61,165 nt of DNA from an uncultured Butyrivibrio sp. (GCA_947168335.1 CAMVLM010000004.1:1-61165), one strand, 5' to 3'. Positions 34,650-43,525 are shown, counted from the first letter of the stretch. A program made the numbers and translations. Notes: generated from the letters alone by a model not told the origin.

Positions 34650-36128
34650 CTAATAAGTAATTAAGTCCATGCCCTCGTGCCTTAGCAGCTGCAGACCTGA
34701 CTCAAAAAAGTCCATGTATATGCAGTCAACCACAGCATCGATCTCCGGGTCATACAAAAGAACCGTCGCACCGTTAACAAAAGCTCCGTAATTCACAAGA
34801 TCAAGGCTTATGTCTGCTGTAATTATCTGTTTTTCTTCATCTTCATGATATTTTATGCGGCAATCCTTTTTGCCAAGTTTTATTGTGGAAACATCGCTTT
34901 CAGGTGTTACAACATCTGTGATAACTCCGCCTGAAACCTTGTAGGTTCCGCCTCTGTCAAAGGAGTCAGAGTCAATTCCCAGCCCGGTAAATACTGCTTT
35001 TCCCTCTTCTCCCATGGCTGCGTGGTTCCCGGAAAACGAAACTATGACATCAAGTCTGTCCTTATCTTCTGAAAGGGCCGCTATATAATCTCCTAACGTT
35101 TCTGCATTAAGAAGGCTTCCAACAAGAAATCTGTCCCTTACATAAAGCGCGTCCTTATCCCAGGAGCTGTATGCTTTATCGCCCCGGTGATCGGCACAGG
35201 TTCCGTTTTCATCTATAAGTTCTTCTATATAAGCAGTGACCTTGGCTGCGCCGCTGTTGTTTAAGTGTTCATCGAATCTGAAGTCCGTGGAAGTATCGAT
35301 CCTGTCCATAAACTCCGGAGAATTCATGTTGATAAACTTTATTCCACAGGATTCGGCATACGCTTTTATTCCGTTCTGCCTGCTGTACTCCTCGGTGTTT
35401 GCTCCGCCAGGTGCGCAGAAAAGTATAAGCTCCGCGCCTTCCTCTTTGCACAGCTTTGTAATCTTATCAATATATCCCGTGCATTTTTCATCCGGCATGA
35501 TTATCTCATCATTTGCTTCCGGATCTCTCATCTGTCCTGTCTCAAAGCTTCCCTGATATCCTTTTTTATAGGATGTCTCATTGGAAAAATCCTCTGCCGT
35601 AAGTTCCTCATATCTTGTGTGGATAATGGGGAATCTGAGTAAGAGCTCATTTCTTAAATTGTCATCAAATCCGTAATCCTTCTGCTGTGACAGTACCCGT
35701 CCAAAAGTATCTGTACTGAATTTTGTCAGAAGATCAGCTCTGTAGACATTTGTAAGTTCCTCATCGGTAAGCTCTTCGGTCTCATCACTTCTGTTGAAAT
35801 TGAAGGTCTCCGCAAAAACCATTTTGGGGTGCTGGGTTTTAAATGCTTCCTTCAGAAAATACCAGGTTGTATCTATGCTTTGGTTGGCACTTGATAGCGT
35901 AAATGAAGAAATACCTTTTTCATTCCAGAGCTGTGCATTGTTTACACTGCAATGGGCATGACTGCTTCCGATAAAAAGCACATCCACGGTATTTTTCCCA
36001 AGTCCGTAGTAATTTCTGAATCCTCCGCCACCTCCGGTTGCTTTGTAGGAAATCACTCCATATATTCCGCTTATGATAAGCACCGAGGCGATGATAAATG
36101 CTGCCGCCTGTGCAAAACGTCTTTTCAA
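34650..36128 (-). CDS. SGNH/GDSL-like exported acyl-transfer protein (DltD/AlgX-like), partner of MBOAT
   Basis: A 492-residue protein with one N-terminal membrane span (about 8-28) and an extracellular catalytic region. VLFIGSSHAH (50-59) supplies the block-I serine, and FDEHLNNSGAAKV near 290 supplies the Asp and His of the SGNH triad. A separate C-terminal beta-rich region (about 320-492) follows. The gene lies 17 bp after an MBOAT gene. In such pairs the MBOAT moves acyl groups across the membrane and the SGNH protein attaches them to a glycan. The acceptor is unknown. Confidence 0.75.
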   Translation of the reverse strand: MKRRFAQAAAFIIASVLIISGIYGVISYKATGGGGGFRNYYGLGKNTVDVLFIGSSHAHCSVNNAQLWNEKGISSFTLSSANQSIDTTWYFLKEAFKTQHPKMVFAETFNFNRSDETEELTDEELTNVYRADLLTKFSTDTFGRVLSQQKDYGFDDNLRNELLLRFPIIHTRYEELTAEDFSNETSYKKGYQGSFETGQMRDPEANDEIIMPDEKCTGYIDKITKLCKEEGAELILFCAPGGANTEEYSRQNGIKAYAESCGIKFINMNSPEFMDRIDTSTDFRFDEHLNNSGAAKVTAYIEELIDENGTCADHRGDKAYSSWDKDALYVRDRFLVGSLLNAETLGDYIAALSEDKDRLDVIVSFSGNHAAMGEEGKAVFTGLGIDSDSFDRGGTYKVSGGVITDVVTPESDVSTIKLGKKDCRIKYHEDEEKQIITADISLDLVNYGAFVNGATVLLYDPEIDAVVDCIYMDFFESGLQLLRHEGMDLITY

Positions 36129-36145
36129 AATATAACCTCCGTAAG

Positions 36146-37669
36146 TTAGAACTGGAAATAAATAAACTGTCTGGCATCAAATCCTGCACCATACACTCCG
36201 AATACAACGGTGACTACTAAAAGTGTTACTCCGCAGATAATCCTGAACGGCGCCCACTGACCTGCCATCCACCTGTCAAATCTTTTTCCTGTCTTCTCTC
36301 TGACTATATCTGCAAAAAGAAGAGCAAGCAGTGCGATTGATAATATCCTGAACTGCGCTGCATTAAGACCAAGGGTGTAGAGTCCTTCTCCTTCAAGAAG
36401 CCAGAAATCAGGGGTGGTAAACATTACACGTATATAGTCAAATGCGCTTTTTATTGAAGGTGCTCTGAAAAAGATCCAGGCAAAATCAACGGCTGCAAAT
36501 GTAATGACTGCATTGATAAATCTGACTCCGAAGGTGCCTTCCGGAATTTCGAAGTCTTTCTTTATCCTGGTTATCAGAGGTTTTATCAGTGACTCAACCA
36601 CATGGTAGAGACCATGAAGTATTCCCCAGAACACATAAGTCCAGGCCGCACCGTGCCAGAGTCCGCTGACTGCAAACGTGATCATCAGATTTCTCAGTTT
36701 AATAAGAAGTCCCCTTCTGTTTCCTCCAAGGGGGATGTACAGATAGTCTCTGAACCAGATTGACAATGATATATGCCATCTTCTCCAGAAATCAGTCACC
36801 GACTGGGCAAAATACGGAGCAACGAAGTTCTCCATGAGATTAAAGCCCATAACTTCAGCGGCTCCTGCAGCGATTGTGGAATAGCTTCCAAAGTCGCAGT
36901 ATATCTGGATTCCAAATCCAATGGCACCAAGGATAAGCGCTCCTGTGCCGTGTTTATAATAATTGTCGAATACGTAATCCACCAGAATTCCGACTCTGTC
37001 CGCTATGACAAGTTTTAAAAACATGCCCCACAACATAAGGAACAGTCCGTCACGGATGCGATCATAGTTAAACAGTTCCTTTCTTGATTTATCAGGAACT
37101 GTATTTATCTGGGCAAGGAGATTTTTGGATCTCTCTATTGGGCCTGCAACCAGCTGCGGATAAAAGGATACGAACAGGGCGTATCTGATAAAGCTCTTCT
37201 CCGCCTTAAAGTCGCCTCTGTAGCAATCGATAACATACCCGAGAGCCTGAAATGTATAAAAAGATATTCCCACAGGGAGCAAAAGATTTAGTGTTCCAAG
37301 GCTATCTGCTCCGGAAATCAGTATTTTCCTAATTGCACTGATTGTGTTTATGGAAAAATTCAGATATTTAAAGACAAACAATATGGCAAGGTTTACTGTA
37401 ATGCATGCTGCAAGTATTGCTTTTTCCTTTTTCCTGCTCTTATCATTACTGTCCTGGGTTTCAGTTCTTACTTTCTCAATGGCAAGTCCTGAAAGCCATG
37501 TGACAACTGTTGAAAAAAGAATCAGAACCGCATATTTTGCATTCCAGCTCATGTAAAAATAATAGCTGGCTGCGAGCAGAAAGATGCGTCTTAGCTTCCC
37601 CGGAAGAAGCAGATACACTATGCTTACGATTGGAAAAAAAACCAAAAATGCCGCAGAATTGAATAACAT
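36146..37669 (-). CDS. Membrane-bound O-acyltransferase (AlgI/DltB-like MBOAT)
   Basis: A 507-residue protein with about 11 spans. The opening MLFNSAAFLVFFPIVSIVYLLLP is the usual AlgI start. RRWHISLSIWFRDYLYIPLGG (about 293-313) and WHGAAWTYVFWGILHG (about 338-353), with its invariant His, form the catalytic funnel. It is translated just ahead of the SGNH partner. The pair suggests O-acetylation of an exopolysaccharide, peptidoglycan or teichoic acid, most like the AlgI/AlgX and PatA/PatB systems. Confidence 0.92.
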   Translation of the reverse strand: MLFNSAAFLVFFPIVSIVYLLLPGKLRRIFLLAASYYFYMSWNAKYAVLILFSTVVTWLSGLAIEKVRTETQDSNDKSRKKEKAILAACITVNLAILFVFKYLNFSINTISAIRKILISGADSLGTLNLLLPVGISFYTFQALGYVIDCYRGDFKAEKSFIRYALFVSFYPQLVAGPIERSKNLLAQINTVPDKSRKELFNYDRIRDGLFLMLWGMFLKLVIADRVGILVDYVFDNYYKHGTGALILGAIGFGIQIYCDFGSYSTIAAGAAEVMGFNLMENFVAPYFAQSVTDFWRRWHISLSIWFRDYLYIPLGGNRRGLLIKLRNLMITFAVSGLWHGAAWTYVFWGILHGLYHVVESLIKPLITRIKKDFEIPEGTFGVRFINAVITFAAVDFAWIFFRAPSIKSAFDYIRVMFTTPDFWLLEGEGLYTLGLNAAQFRILSIALLALLFADIVREKTGKRFDRWMAGQWAPFRIICGVTLLVVTVVFGVYGAGFDARQFIYFQF

Positions 37670-37740
37670 TACAAAACCTCTATCCCTTCATTTTTACAAA
37701 GGCTATTTTATTATTATTGGATTGACTTTTCAATTGTGAG

Positions 37741-38367
37741 TCACATTTTCGAATAATAGACGTTCATGTAACCTGAGGCAATTGCTATCCCTGCGGCAAA
37801 CTCTGCATTAGTGCCGTTTTCACAGACAAAAACCAGGGGACTGTATTTATCATCACTTATTATGTGGGGATTTAGATTAATTCTGTGAAGGGGGATGTTC
37901 ACAGAATTTCTGATATGATTTTCTGCGAATTTCTCAGGTGTTCTGACATCGATGATGCGTATTTCCTCCATCTGGCTAATCTTATCCGGATCAATATACT
38001 CTGCCTCCGGAGACTTTTCTGTTTTCTTAATGGGCGGTCTTCTTTTTTCAGTATCAAGTACCCGCGCCTTAATCTCAGATAATTCTGCCTTATCAGGTAT
38101 TTCATTTACCCCGAATTCTCGTTCTGACTTCGGAAAAATGATGCCTTTTAAATAAACCTGCGCAATGTGATTTGCGCAGGCATGGCAGTCGTAAAGATCT
38201 TTTAATTTGCCCGCAGGTGCTGTGTTTTCTTCATCCTCTTCATGGAGGACATCTTTCAGATAATCATGCACCTTGCAGGCAAGTTGTTTTTTGCTAAGTT
38301 TTTCCTGTGTATTGATTGGTAATTCTTTCATAGTATCTGTTTCTTCTGCAGATTGCTTTTGCCTCAT
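37741..38367 (-). CDS. Rhodanese-domain protein with cysteine-containing N-terminal region
   Basis: A 208-residue protein. The C-terminal rhodanese fold (about 120-208) has IRIIDVRTPEKFAENHI and an active-site loop with cysteine, VFVCENGTNAEF. The N-terminal 110 residues contain YDCHACANHIAQVYLKG, perhaps a second thiol or metal site, and are otherwise not recognised. It may move sulfane sulfur or sense redox state. The start is not certain: ATGs at 38367 and 38331 both lack strong ribosome sites. It follows the broken alpha-galactosidase by 4 bp. Confidence 0.7.
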   Translation of the reverse strand: MRQKQSAEETDTMKELPINTQEKLSKKQLACKVHDYLKDVLHEEDEENTAPAGKLKDLYDCHACANHIAQVYLKGIIFPKSEREFGVNEIPDKAELSEIKARVLDTEKRRPPIKKTEKSPEAEYIDPDKISQMEEIRIIDVRTPEKFAENHIRNSVNIPLHRINLNPHIISDDKYSPLVFVCENGTNAEFAAGIAIASGYMNVYYSKM

Positions 38368-38371
38368 GTGG

Positions 38372-39732
38372 TTAGAGGGCGGTTACTCTTATAGTGATAT
38401 TTTCATAGGCGTCCAGTCTGTCCGCCGAAAATATTCCATCGTCATTCTCACTGATCTCGCCACTCCACAGATCTCTGACCTGATATCTGTCAGCGTCGGC
38501 AAACTTATCTGCTGCCGGAAGTTTATCTCCGATTCCCTGAATTATCTCCCATGCGGATATATGGTAGCCTTCACTTTTTTGTTCCGGGCTAAGGTTAATA
38601 AAGGAAATAGCCACGCTTCCGTCAGACAGAGGCTTTGCCAGAATATCAACTCTGTCGTTGTTGGTTACGTATTCCGTGTCAAAATCATCCTCCAGGAGGC
38701 TGCAGTAAACTCTCTTTGCCTGGATTCCAAGCTCGTCCTGATTAAGTTTTATCAGCTCCTCATTGGCGATTATTTTGTAGAGTTCATCTCCCTTTTCAAC
38801 TCGTCTTAGGTCCAGTCCCAGCATCAGCGGGGAATTCATCATGCACCACATTGCCATATGGGTTCTGTTCTGTGCAGAATTAATTCCGTTCATTCCGATA
38901 ACCATCATGTCGGGGTCATTCCAGCCTTTTTCAAGACCTGCAAATTCATCCATGATTACCGCTTTGTTGTACTGATTGGCTACGCCTTCAGTGTATCCGC
39001 TGCTCCAGGGAGCTTTTCCCGGATCTCCGTCAGCTCCTACCGAAAAGGTGATATCATTTAGTATTCTCCAGGAATCCGCCATCTTCATTCCCCAATTGTG
39101 GGGCTGGGTCTTACCCCATTCGCAGAGGGAATACACAATTTCCTTATCCGGATTTATCTCTTTAAGTCCCTCCAGAAGTTTCGCGTATGACATAAAAGTG
39201 TTTTCCTGTCTTCTGTGGTTCATAAGCCTTATCTTGTTTTTACCCTTTTTCAGGAAAAGTTTCAGTTCTTCATCCCCAAGGATATCATCAAAAAGATAGG
39301 TCGTTGCCCCATCACATTCAGATGCGATCTGAAGCCAGCTGCACCTGCGCAGAGGTTGGTTCCTATGTCATTGTACATGCCGAATTTAAGGCCTTTATCA
39401 TGAATATAGTCTGCAAGTGCCCTGAAACCCGAGGGGAACTTTTCTTCATTATTCGAGAGCTTTCCGTTGATTCGCTCATTTTTATAGCAGCCATCATCCA
39501 AAACAAGATATTTGTAGCCCAGCTTATCAAGTCCAAGTTCCACCATTTTGTCTGCCATTTCTTTGGTAAGAGTCTCTGTATTGCCGCTTCCGAAAGCATT
39601 CCAGCTGTTCCATCCCATGGCAGGAAGGCCGTGTTTTTTCTTTTCAAAAAGCACCTGTCCGTCAGAGAAATTATCATATCTGTAGTCATCTGACGGAATT
39701 ATGTCAGGTCTTTTCAAATTACTGTTTTCCAA
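38372..39732 (-). pseudogene. GH27 alpha-galactosidase, broken by internal deletion and frameshift
   Basis: The 5' part (39732-39262) reads a GH27 barrel start: MGWNSWNAFG, YLVLDDGC, GLKFGMYNDIGTNLCAGAAG, then runs out of frame to a stop. The 3' part is open in another frame from about 39345 and continues SWLQIASECDG, YLFDDILGD, IRLMNHRRQENT, SLCEWGKTQPHNWG, and SWRILNDIT with the acid/base Asp, to the C-terminal beta domain. The join at about 39340 skips the barrel strand that should carry the nucleophile (the DYLKxDNC-type motif) plus, by my recollection of related enzymes, an inserted beta domain. Even with the frame restored the product should be inactive. Confidence 0.85.
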
Positions 39733-39801
39733 TTTATCACTCCTATAAATAAATCAACCAAGCCATTTAAAGAAGCACATGGCCTGGTTAACTTTATATT
39801 T

Positions 39802-41799
39802 TTAATTTTTCCAAACGAGAACTTCTTTGCTGCCGGCTGTTGCAAAAGGTCCGGGTATTGTCTCGGTATTTCTGTGATCTCCGAAGTAATCCTTATCAAG
39901 TCCCAGGTCTGAACCATCAGGATTTTCAAAGCGCTGTTCCGGCTCAAAGGCAAGTCCCAGTGTGTCACTTGAGATTATTCCGTCTCTGAAATCACCTATC
40001 TTGTCAAAGAGATCACTTTCAATAAACCAGCCGCTCTTCTTTTCCTTGATCTTAACGGAAACCTTGGATTTTTTATCTGAGAGCTTGTGCTTTTCATGCT
40101 TGGATACGGTTGCACCTCCAAAGTACGCATTGCCGTCAATCCATACAGGAAGGTGTCCAAAGTGCATAGCTGCAAGGCCTCCCATATCGGGATCTTTTCC
40201 ACCTGCGAAGGGCTTGCTCCACTCTTCATAGGTGGGGAAAATGTCAAAAGGTGCTGTTCCCACAACCTGGTAATCCGCATCCTGGGCGGTTTTCTTTTTA
40301 TCTGTAACAGGGTATTGCTGCAGGAAAATGTTGTTGTATACCCTGTCATCACCGTGAAGGATGGTCATGAATCCTGCCACTTCTGTGCGGTGTCTTATGT
40401 GATAAGGTGTGTATCTGGGCTCACGCTGTCCGTTTACGATGCTGTCTACTCCGGAATTGATAAGGCTGAAGCTTCCCAGGATCAGATTGTGAATGCAGGC
40501 AATCCCCTCGCTGGGTATCGTGATTGATACGGGCGATAAAAGCAGGTTGTTGTCGATTATTGTGGGGCCATGTCCTACTTCCACAAAAACGTCAGTATTG
40601 AACATTGCACCGGGAGCCTGTTCAACGCCTTCGGGTCTGTTGTTATCATGCATGAAGTTCTGGCTGACACGTGCTCCCTGTGCCTCCCAGTCAAGCCATA
40701 CGCCCATGATGCAGTTGTGTATGTGGTTTCTTCTGATGGTTACGTCAATCGCAGCATGAAGCTTTATTCCTGCTGTCTCTGCACCTCCGAGCTGCTGTGA
40801 GTTGCAGATATGATGGATATGGCAGTCCTCAATTGTTGAGAATACTCCACCCATTCTGCCAACGATACCTGTCTGCTCGCAGTGGTGTACGTTACATCTT
40901 CTAATAATATGATGTCCGATGTTTTCTTTGAGCCATCCATGATACTGACCTCTGCAAACAGCATCCCGTTCCATCTGTGTAGGGCTCTTAACCTTTCTCA
41001 CAGTGAAATACATGTCATTTTCAGGATCAAGGTATTTTCCAAGGGATATTCCGCAGCATTTGCTTCCGTAAACTTCGCAGTCCTCGATAATCCAGCCTTT
41101 ACTCCAGTGAGGGCCTATCATTCCGTCCTGATAAGCTGCAGGCGGAGCCCATGTGGTAGCTGCCTTATTGATATTGAATCCGCTTACCGTAATGTAGTTT
41201 ATTCCGTTTTCATCAGGCATGAAGCAGTTTCTTCTTACGCTGATCTCAACATTTTCCTTGTTGGGATCAAGCTTTTTGAAATTACCATAGAGTACAGTCT
41301 TGTCTCCATCCTGCTCGGTGAACCAGAGATATCCTGCATCTTCTTTATTCCAAGCAAACTTATCGGGCTCTCCCTTTTCACATTCCTCAAGGGATGCTGT
41401 CTCATACATCATATTGTCGTTAAGGAAAACTGCGCCTGTGTGACGAACTATTGGCGAAAAATACCAGTCTCCGTAAACCCTTGTTGTATAAGGATTATAG
41501 TCACCAAAAATGCTGTTCCTGACTTCAGCCTTCCACACATTTCCCTTGACCTTTGTCCACTCTGTCAAAGGCTCAGCTCCTGTGATCACAGCCCCAAGAG
41601 GCTCTTCTGAGCGATATGTAATACGCTTATCCTCTTCTCCTGCATGTACCGGAACTACTCTCTCACGATATATTCCGGGTCTTACAATTATTTCATCTCC
41701 GGGCATCGCAACCTTCGCAGCATCATTTATGTGCTTAAAAGGCGCTTCACTGCTGCCATTTCCATCTCTGAATGTATTGCAGTCAACATAATAGATCAT
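39802..41799 (-). CDS. GH120 beta-xylosidase (right-handed beta-helix)
   Basis: A 665-residue beta-helix enzyme with no signal peptide. Stretches WAPPAAYQDGMIGPHWSKGW, AGIKLHAAIDV and GVWLDWEAQGARVS match what I recall of Thermoanaerobacterium XylC, the GH120 founder. By that comparison D370 (WLDWEA) is the nucleophile and E407 (DVFVEVGHG) the acid/base. A stretch of about 14 residues (about 389-402) between them looks inserted relative to XylC. The SD GGAGGT supports the start. It would release xylose from xylo-oligosaccharides inside the cell. The broken alpha-galactosidase lies 69 bp downstream, so this was probably a hemicellulose-use operon. Confidence 0.88.
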   Translation of the reverse strand: MIYYVDCNTFRDGNGSSEAPFKHINDAAKVAMPGDEIIVRPGIYRERVVPVHAGEEDKRITYRSEEPLGAVITGAEPLTEWTKVKGNVWKAEVRNSIFGDYNPYTTRVYGDWYFSPIVRHTGAVFLNDNMMYETASLEECEKGEPDKFAWNKEDAGYLWFTEQDGDKTVLYGNFKKLDPNKENVEISVRRNCFMPDENGINYITVSGFNINKAATTWAPPAAYQDGMIGPHWSKGWIIEDCEVYGSKCCGISLGKYLDPENDMYFTVRKVKSPTQMERDAVCRGQYHGWLKENIGHHIIRRCNVHHCEQTGIVGRMGGVFSTIEDCHIHHICNSQQLGGAETAGIKLHAAIDVTIRRNHIHNCIMGVWLDWEAQGARVSQNFMHDNNRPEGVEQAPGAMFNTDVFVEVGHGPTIIDNNLLLSPVSITIPSEGIACIHNLILGSFSLINSGVDSIVNGQREPRYTPYHIRHRTEVAGFMTILHGDDRVYNNIFLQQYPVTDKKKTAQDADYQVVGTAPFDIFPTYEEWSKPFAGGKDPDMGGLAAMHFGHLPVWIDGNAYFGGATVSKHEKHKLSDKKSKVSVKIKEKKSGWFIESDLFDKIGDFRDGIISSDTLGLAFEPEQRFENPDGSDLGLDKDYFGDHRNTETIPGPFATAGSKEVLVWKN

Positions 41800-42107
41800 C
41801 TGTCTTATACCTCCAAACCGGTTATTTTGCTATTATCCCCGCATTAAATTATGCTAAAACTGATTGCATAATCCCTATGTTTCTAAACATACCTAAATCA
41901 TTTTGGAAAAACAATCCGATTATTGCGGTCTTTACCTAATAATTCTTGCTTTTTTTGCTTTTGTGGAGATTCTATTCCTGTCAAATCATCCAACAAACAA
42001 CAGGAAACTTTTATTTTTCTTTTTAGAAAATCTCCTCTAAATATCAGCGTTTCAGGAGCACTAATATAAAAACTTTAAAAAATTTGAAAATTTTTTAAAA
42101 AAAGTGC
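41800..42107. other. A+T-rich intergenic region between GH120 gene and tRNA-Lys
   Basis: There is no coding frame of note here. It should hold the GH120 promoter on the minus strand, but I could not assign convincing -35/-10 boxes. A nested hairpin (TTCCTGT...ACAGGAA inside GGAGATT...AATCTCC, about 41963-42036) and an inverted repeat at 41876 are the only structures seen. Confidence 0.5.
41876..41891. promoter_or_regulatory. Inverted repeat upstream of GH120, possible operator
   Basis: TATGTTT and AAACATA flank a 2-bp centre, about 77 bp upstream of the GH120 start. It could be the site of a sugar-responsive regulator; no regulator gene is adjacent. Confidence 0.35.
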
Positions 42108-42136
42108 TTGCATTTCATGAGAAACCATAGTAATAT
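42108..42136 (+). promoter_or_regulatory. Promoter of tRNA-Lys
   Basis: TTGCAT (42108-42113), 17-bp spacer, TAATAT (42131-42136) make a good sigma-A promoter on the plus strand. Transcription would start near 42143, leaving about 37 nt of 5' leader to be removed by RNase P. Confidence 0.8.
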
Positions 42137-42179
42137 AGCTTTTGTCGTTAAGACAGCGACACACAAATCGCTTAAATAA

Positions 42180-42252
42180 GCGCTTCTAGCTCAGTTGGTA
42201 GAGCACCTGACTCTTAATCAGGGTGTCCAGGGTTCGAGCCCCTGGAGGCGCA
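42180..42252 (+). tRNA. tRNA-Lys (anticodon CUU)
   Basis: A 73-nt cloverleaf. Acceptor GCGCTTC pairs with GAGGCGC. The D arm is GCTC...GAGC. The anticodon stem CCTGA/TCAGG has loop CTCTTAA (anticodon CTT), and the T arm is CAGGGTTCGAGCCCCTG. The discriminator is A and CCA is not encoded. It is a single-gene transcript on the strand opposite to its neighbours, with its own promoter and terminator. Confidence 0.96.
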
Positions 42253-42257
42253 CGCCG

Positions 42258-42303
42258 AGTACTGTTTTTGTGGGTATACCCCATGGGGACGGTACTTTTT
42301 TTG
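42258..42303 (+). terminator. Terminator of tRNA-Lys
   Basis: AGTACTG and CGGTACT (42259-42295) pair around a GC-rich inner stem (GTGGG/CCCCA), followed by seven T residues (42296-42302). It lies a few bases past the mature 3' end. Confidence 0.75.
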
Positions 42304-42375
42304 CGTTAAAATAGTCAATATATCTATATCAGGTACCCGCGTATTAATCTTGGTGTACATAAGCCAATTCAATAT

Positions 42376-42421
42376 AACAAGAGCCGGGAAAACAGAATAT
42401 CTTCAGAATTCCCGACTCGTT
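42376..42421 (-). terminator. Stem-loop after the XRE gene, possible terminator
   Basis: AACAAGAGCCGGGAA (42376-42390) pairs with TTCCCGACTCGTT (42409-42421) with a small bulge. It is 23 bp past the stop of the XRE regulator. The U-tract on the minus strand is poor, so termination may be partial. Confidence 0.45.
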
Positions 42422-42443
42422 ATGTATTATTATTTACTTTGTT

Positions 42444-42638
42444 TTATTCTTCCCAAAACAGTTCATCAAGCGTCTTGCCGAGTGCCTTGCATATGGCTAT
42501 GCACAGATTAATTGTTGGGTTGTAATCGCCCTTCTCAATGGCGCTTATGGTCTGTCTTGATACGTTACACATTTTAGCCAGTTCATCCTGGGACAGATCC
42601 ATACCTGCTCTGGCAGCTTTCAATCTCAGATTTTTCAT
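42444..42638 (-). CDS. Small XRE-family HTH regulator (YozG-like)
   Basis: A 64-residue protein that is nearly all helix-turn-helix: RLKAARAGMDLSQDELAKM, then NVSRQTISAIEKGDYNP as the recognition part, and IAICKALGKTLDELFWEE at the end. Such minimal regulators usually sit beside a small membrane protein gene and repress their own operon. Here the membrane protein is directly upstream on the same strand (125-bp gap), and a promoter with large inverted repeats stands in front of it. Confidence 0.92.
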   Translation of the reverse strand: MKNLRLKAARAGMDLSQDELAKMCNVSRQTISAIEKGDYNPTINLCIAICKALGKTLDELFWEE

Positions 42639-42763
42639 ATAAATATCCTTTCAGCTCATTAGACAATATCATGAACTTTTAAGTTCATAGGGCAATGCCA
42701 GAAACCATATCACCATATCAGACATTGCCGCAAAACCTTATCAGCTTACATGGTCTTTGGAAT

Positions 42764-43303
42764 TTACTCTTCCTCTTCGTCTTTGATGAAAACTTTCTTT
42801 ATCAGTATTATTGTTGTCGGAACAAGAAATTCTACAGCAACAATGAAATTACTGATGCTTCCGCCCAAAATCAGGTAGCCATCACTGTTTACCATCTCCC
42901 CGTTTCTCATTGCAAGAATTGCTGAGATCAGGTTGACCGCACCAACTGCCAAAATCATAAGGCAATACTTCTTCCAGTAATCCGGCTTCATACCAACATA
43001 GAAATATGCATCGTGAAGCACATCATAAGCTATTGTTACCATTATTGAGGTCATAAAGATTACAATAATGATCGTGTTGTTATACAGTTTAAACGGCAAA
43101 CCATCTATTACCTGGACTGTATCCATCATCATCCAAAATCCAAGAAATGCCGCCATGGTTATAAATCCATATTTGTAACCTCTGAGCCTTGCAAGTTCCT
43201 GCATCTCATCATAATTATCATTCTTGCGCTTTCTGATCGCCGCAAAAACAACTACTCCTATTATGAATAAACTAATAAATATTGCTATTGAAATCTCTGC
43301 CAT
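42764..43303 (-). CDS. Four-TM membrane protein paired with XRE regulator
   Basis: A 179-residue integral membrane protein. The spans are about 4-22, 50-68, 78-96 and 112-130, with a last one near 145-165. A cytoplasmic basic stretch RKRKNDNYDEMQELARLRGYKYGF follows the first span; the DEMQ..RG segment is common in uncharacterised membrane proteins linked to small XRE regulators (DUF2178-like). The function is unknown. It is the first gene of the two-gene unit driven by the promoter at 43412-43440. Confidence 0.75.
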   Translation of the reverse strand: MAEISIAIFISLFIIGVVVFAAIRKRKNDNYDEMQELARLRGYKYGFITMAAFLGFWMMMDTVQVIDGLPFKLYNNTIIIVIFMTSIMVTIAYDVLHDAYFYVGMKPDYWKKYCLMILAVGAVNLISAILAMRNGEMVNSDGYLILGGSISNFIVAVEFLVPTTIILIKKVFIKDEEEE

Positions 43304-43411
43304 AATCTTATCCTCCGTGTTTATTTAAACGTTTCCTTTTATCAGCGCTGAATACCATCATTGATCTTCTATTTATATAATTATTTTCCTGATCAACTCT
43401 CTGTAACTGTA

Positions 43412-43440
43412 GTGTAAAATATACATGTATGAATGTCAAC
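43412..43440 (-). promoter_or_regulatory. Promoter of the membrane-protein/XRE operon
   Basis: On the minus strand a consensus TTGACA (43440-43435), a 17-bp spacer and TACACT (43417-43412). The predicted start is near 43405, with a leader of about 100 nt. Confidence 0.75.
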
Positions 43441-43451
43441 TATATTTTACA
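43414..43451. promoter_or_regulatory. Large inverted repeat spanning the XRE-operon promoter (operator candidate)
   Basis: TGTAAAATATA (43414-43424) and TATATTTTACA (43441-43451) are perfect 11-bp inverted repeats, 16 bp apart. One arm overlaps the -10 and the other abuts the -35. Binding at both arms would block RNA polymerase. The obvious candidate ligand is the adjacent XRE protein. Confidence 0.6.
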
Positions 43452-43480
43452 TTTTTCATTTAAATATTTTTCCAAAGCAT

Positions 43481-43525
43481 TCAAAAAAGCTGGTAAGACC
43501 GCTTATATAGCGGTCTTACCAGCTT
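43481..43525 (-). terminator. Strong intrinsic terminator of the candidate small RNA
   Basis: AAGCTGGTAAGACCGCT (43487-43503) and AGCGGTCTTACCAGCTT (43509-43525) form a perfect 17-bp stem with a 5-nt loop. On the minus strand the stem runs straight into TTTTTTG. It is one of the strongest terminators in the window and has no annotated gene directly before it. Confidence 0.85.
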
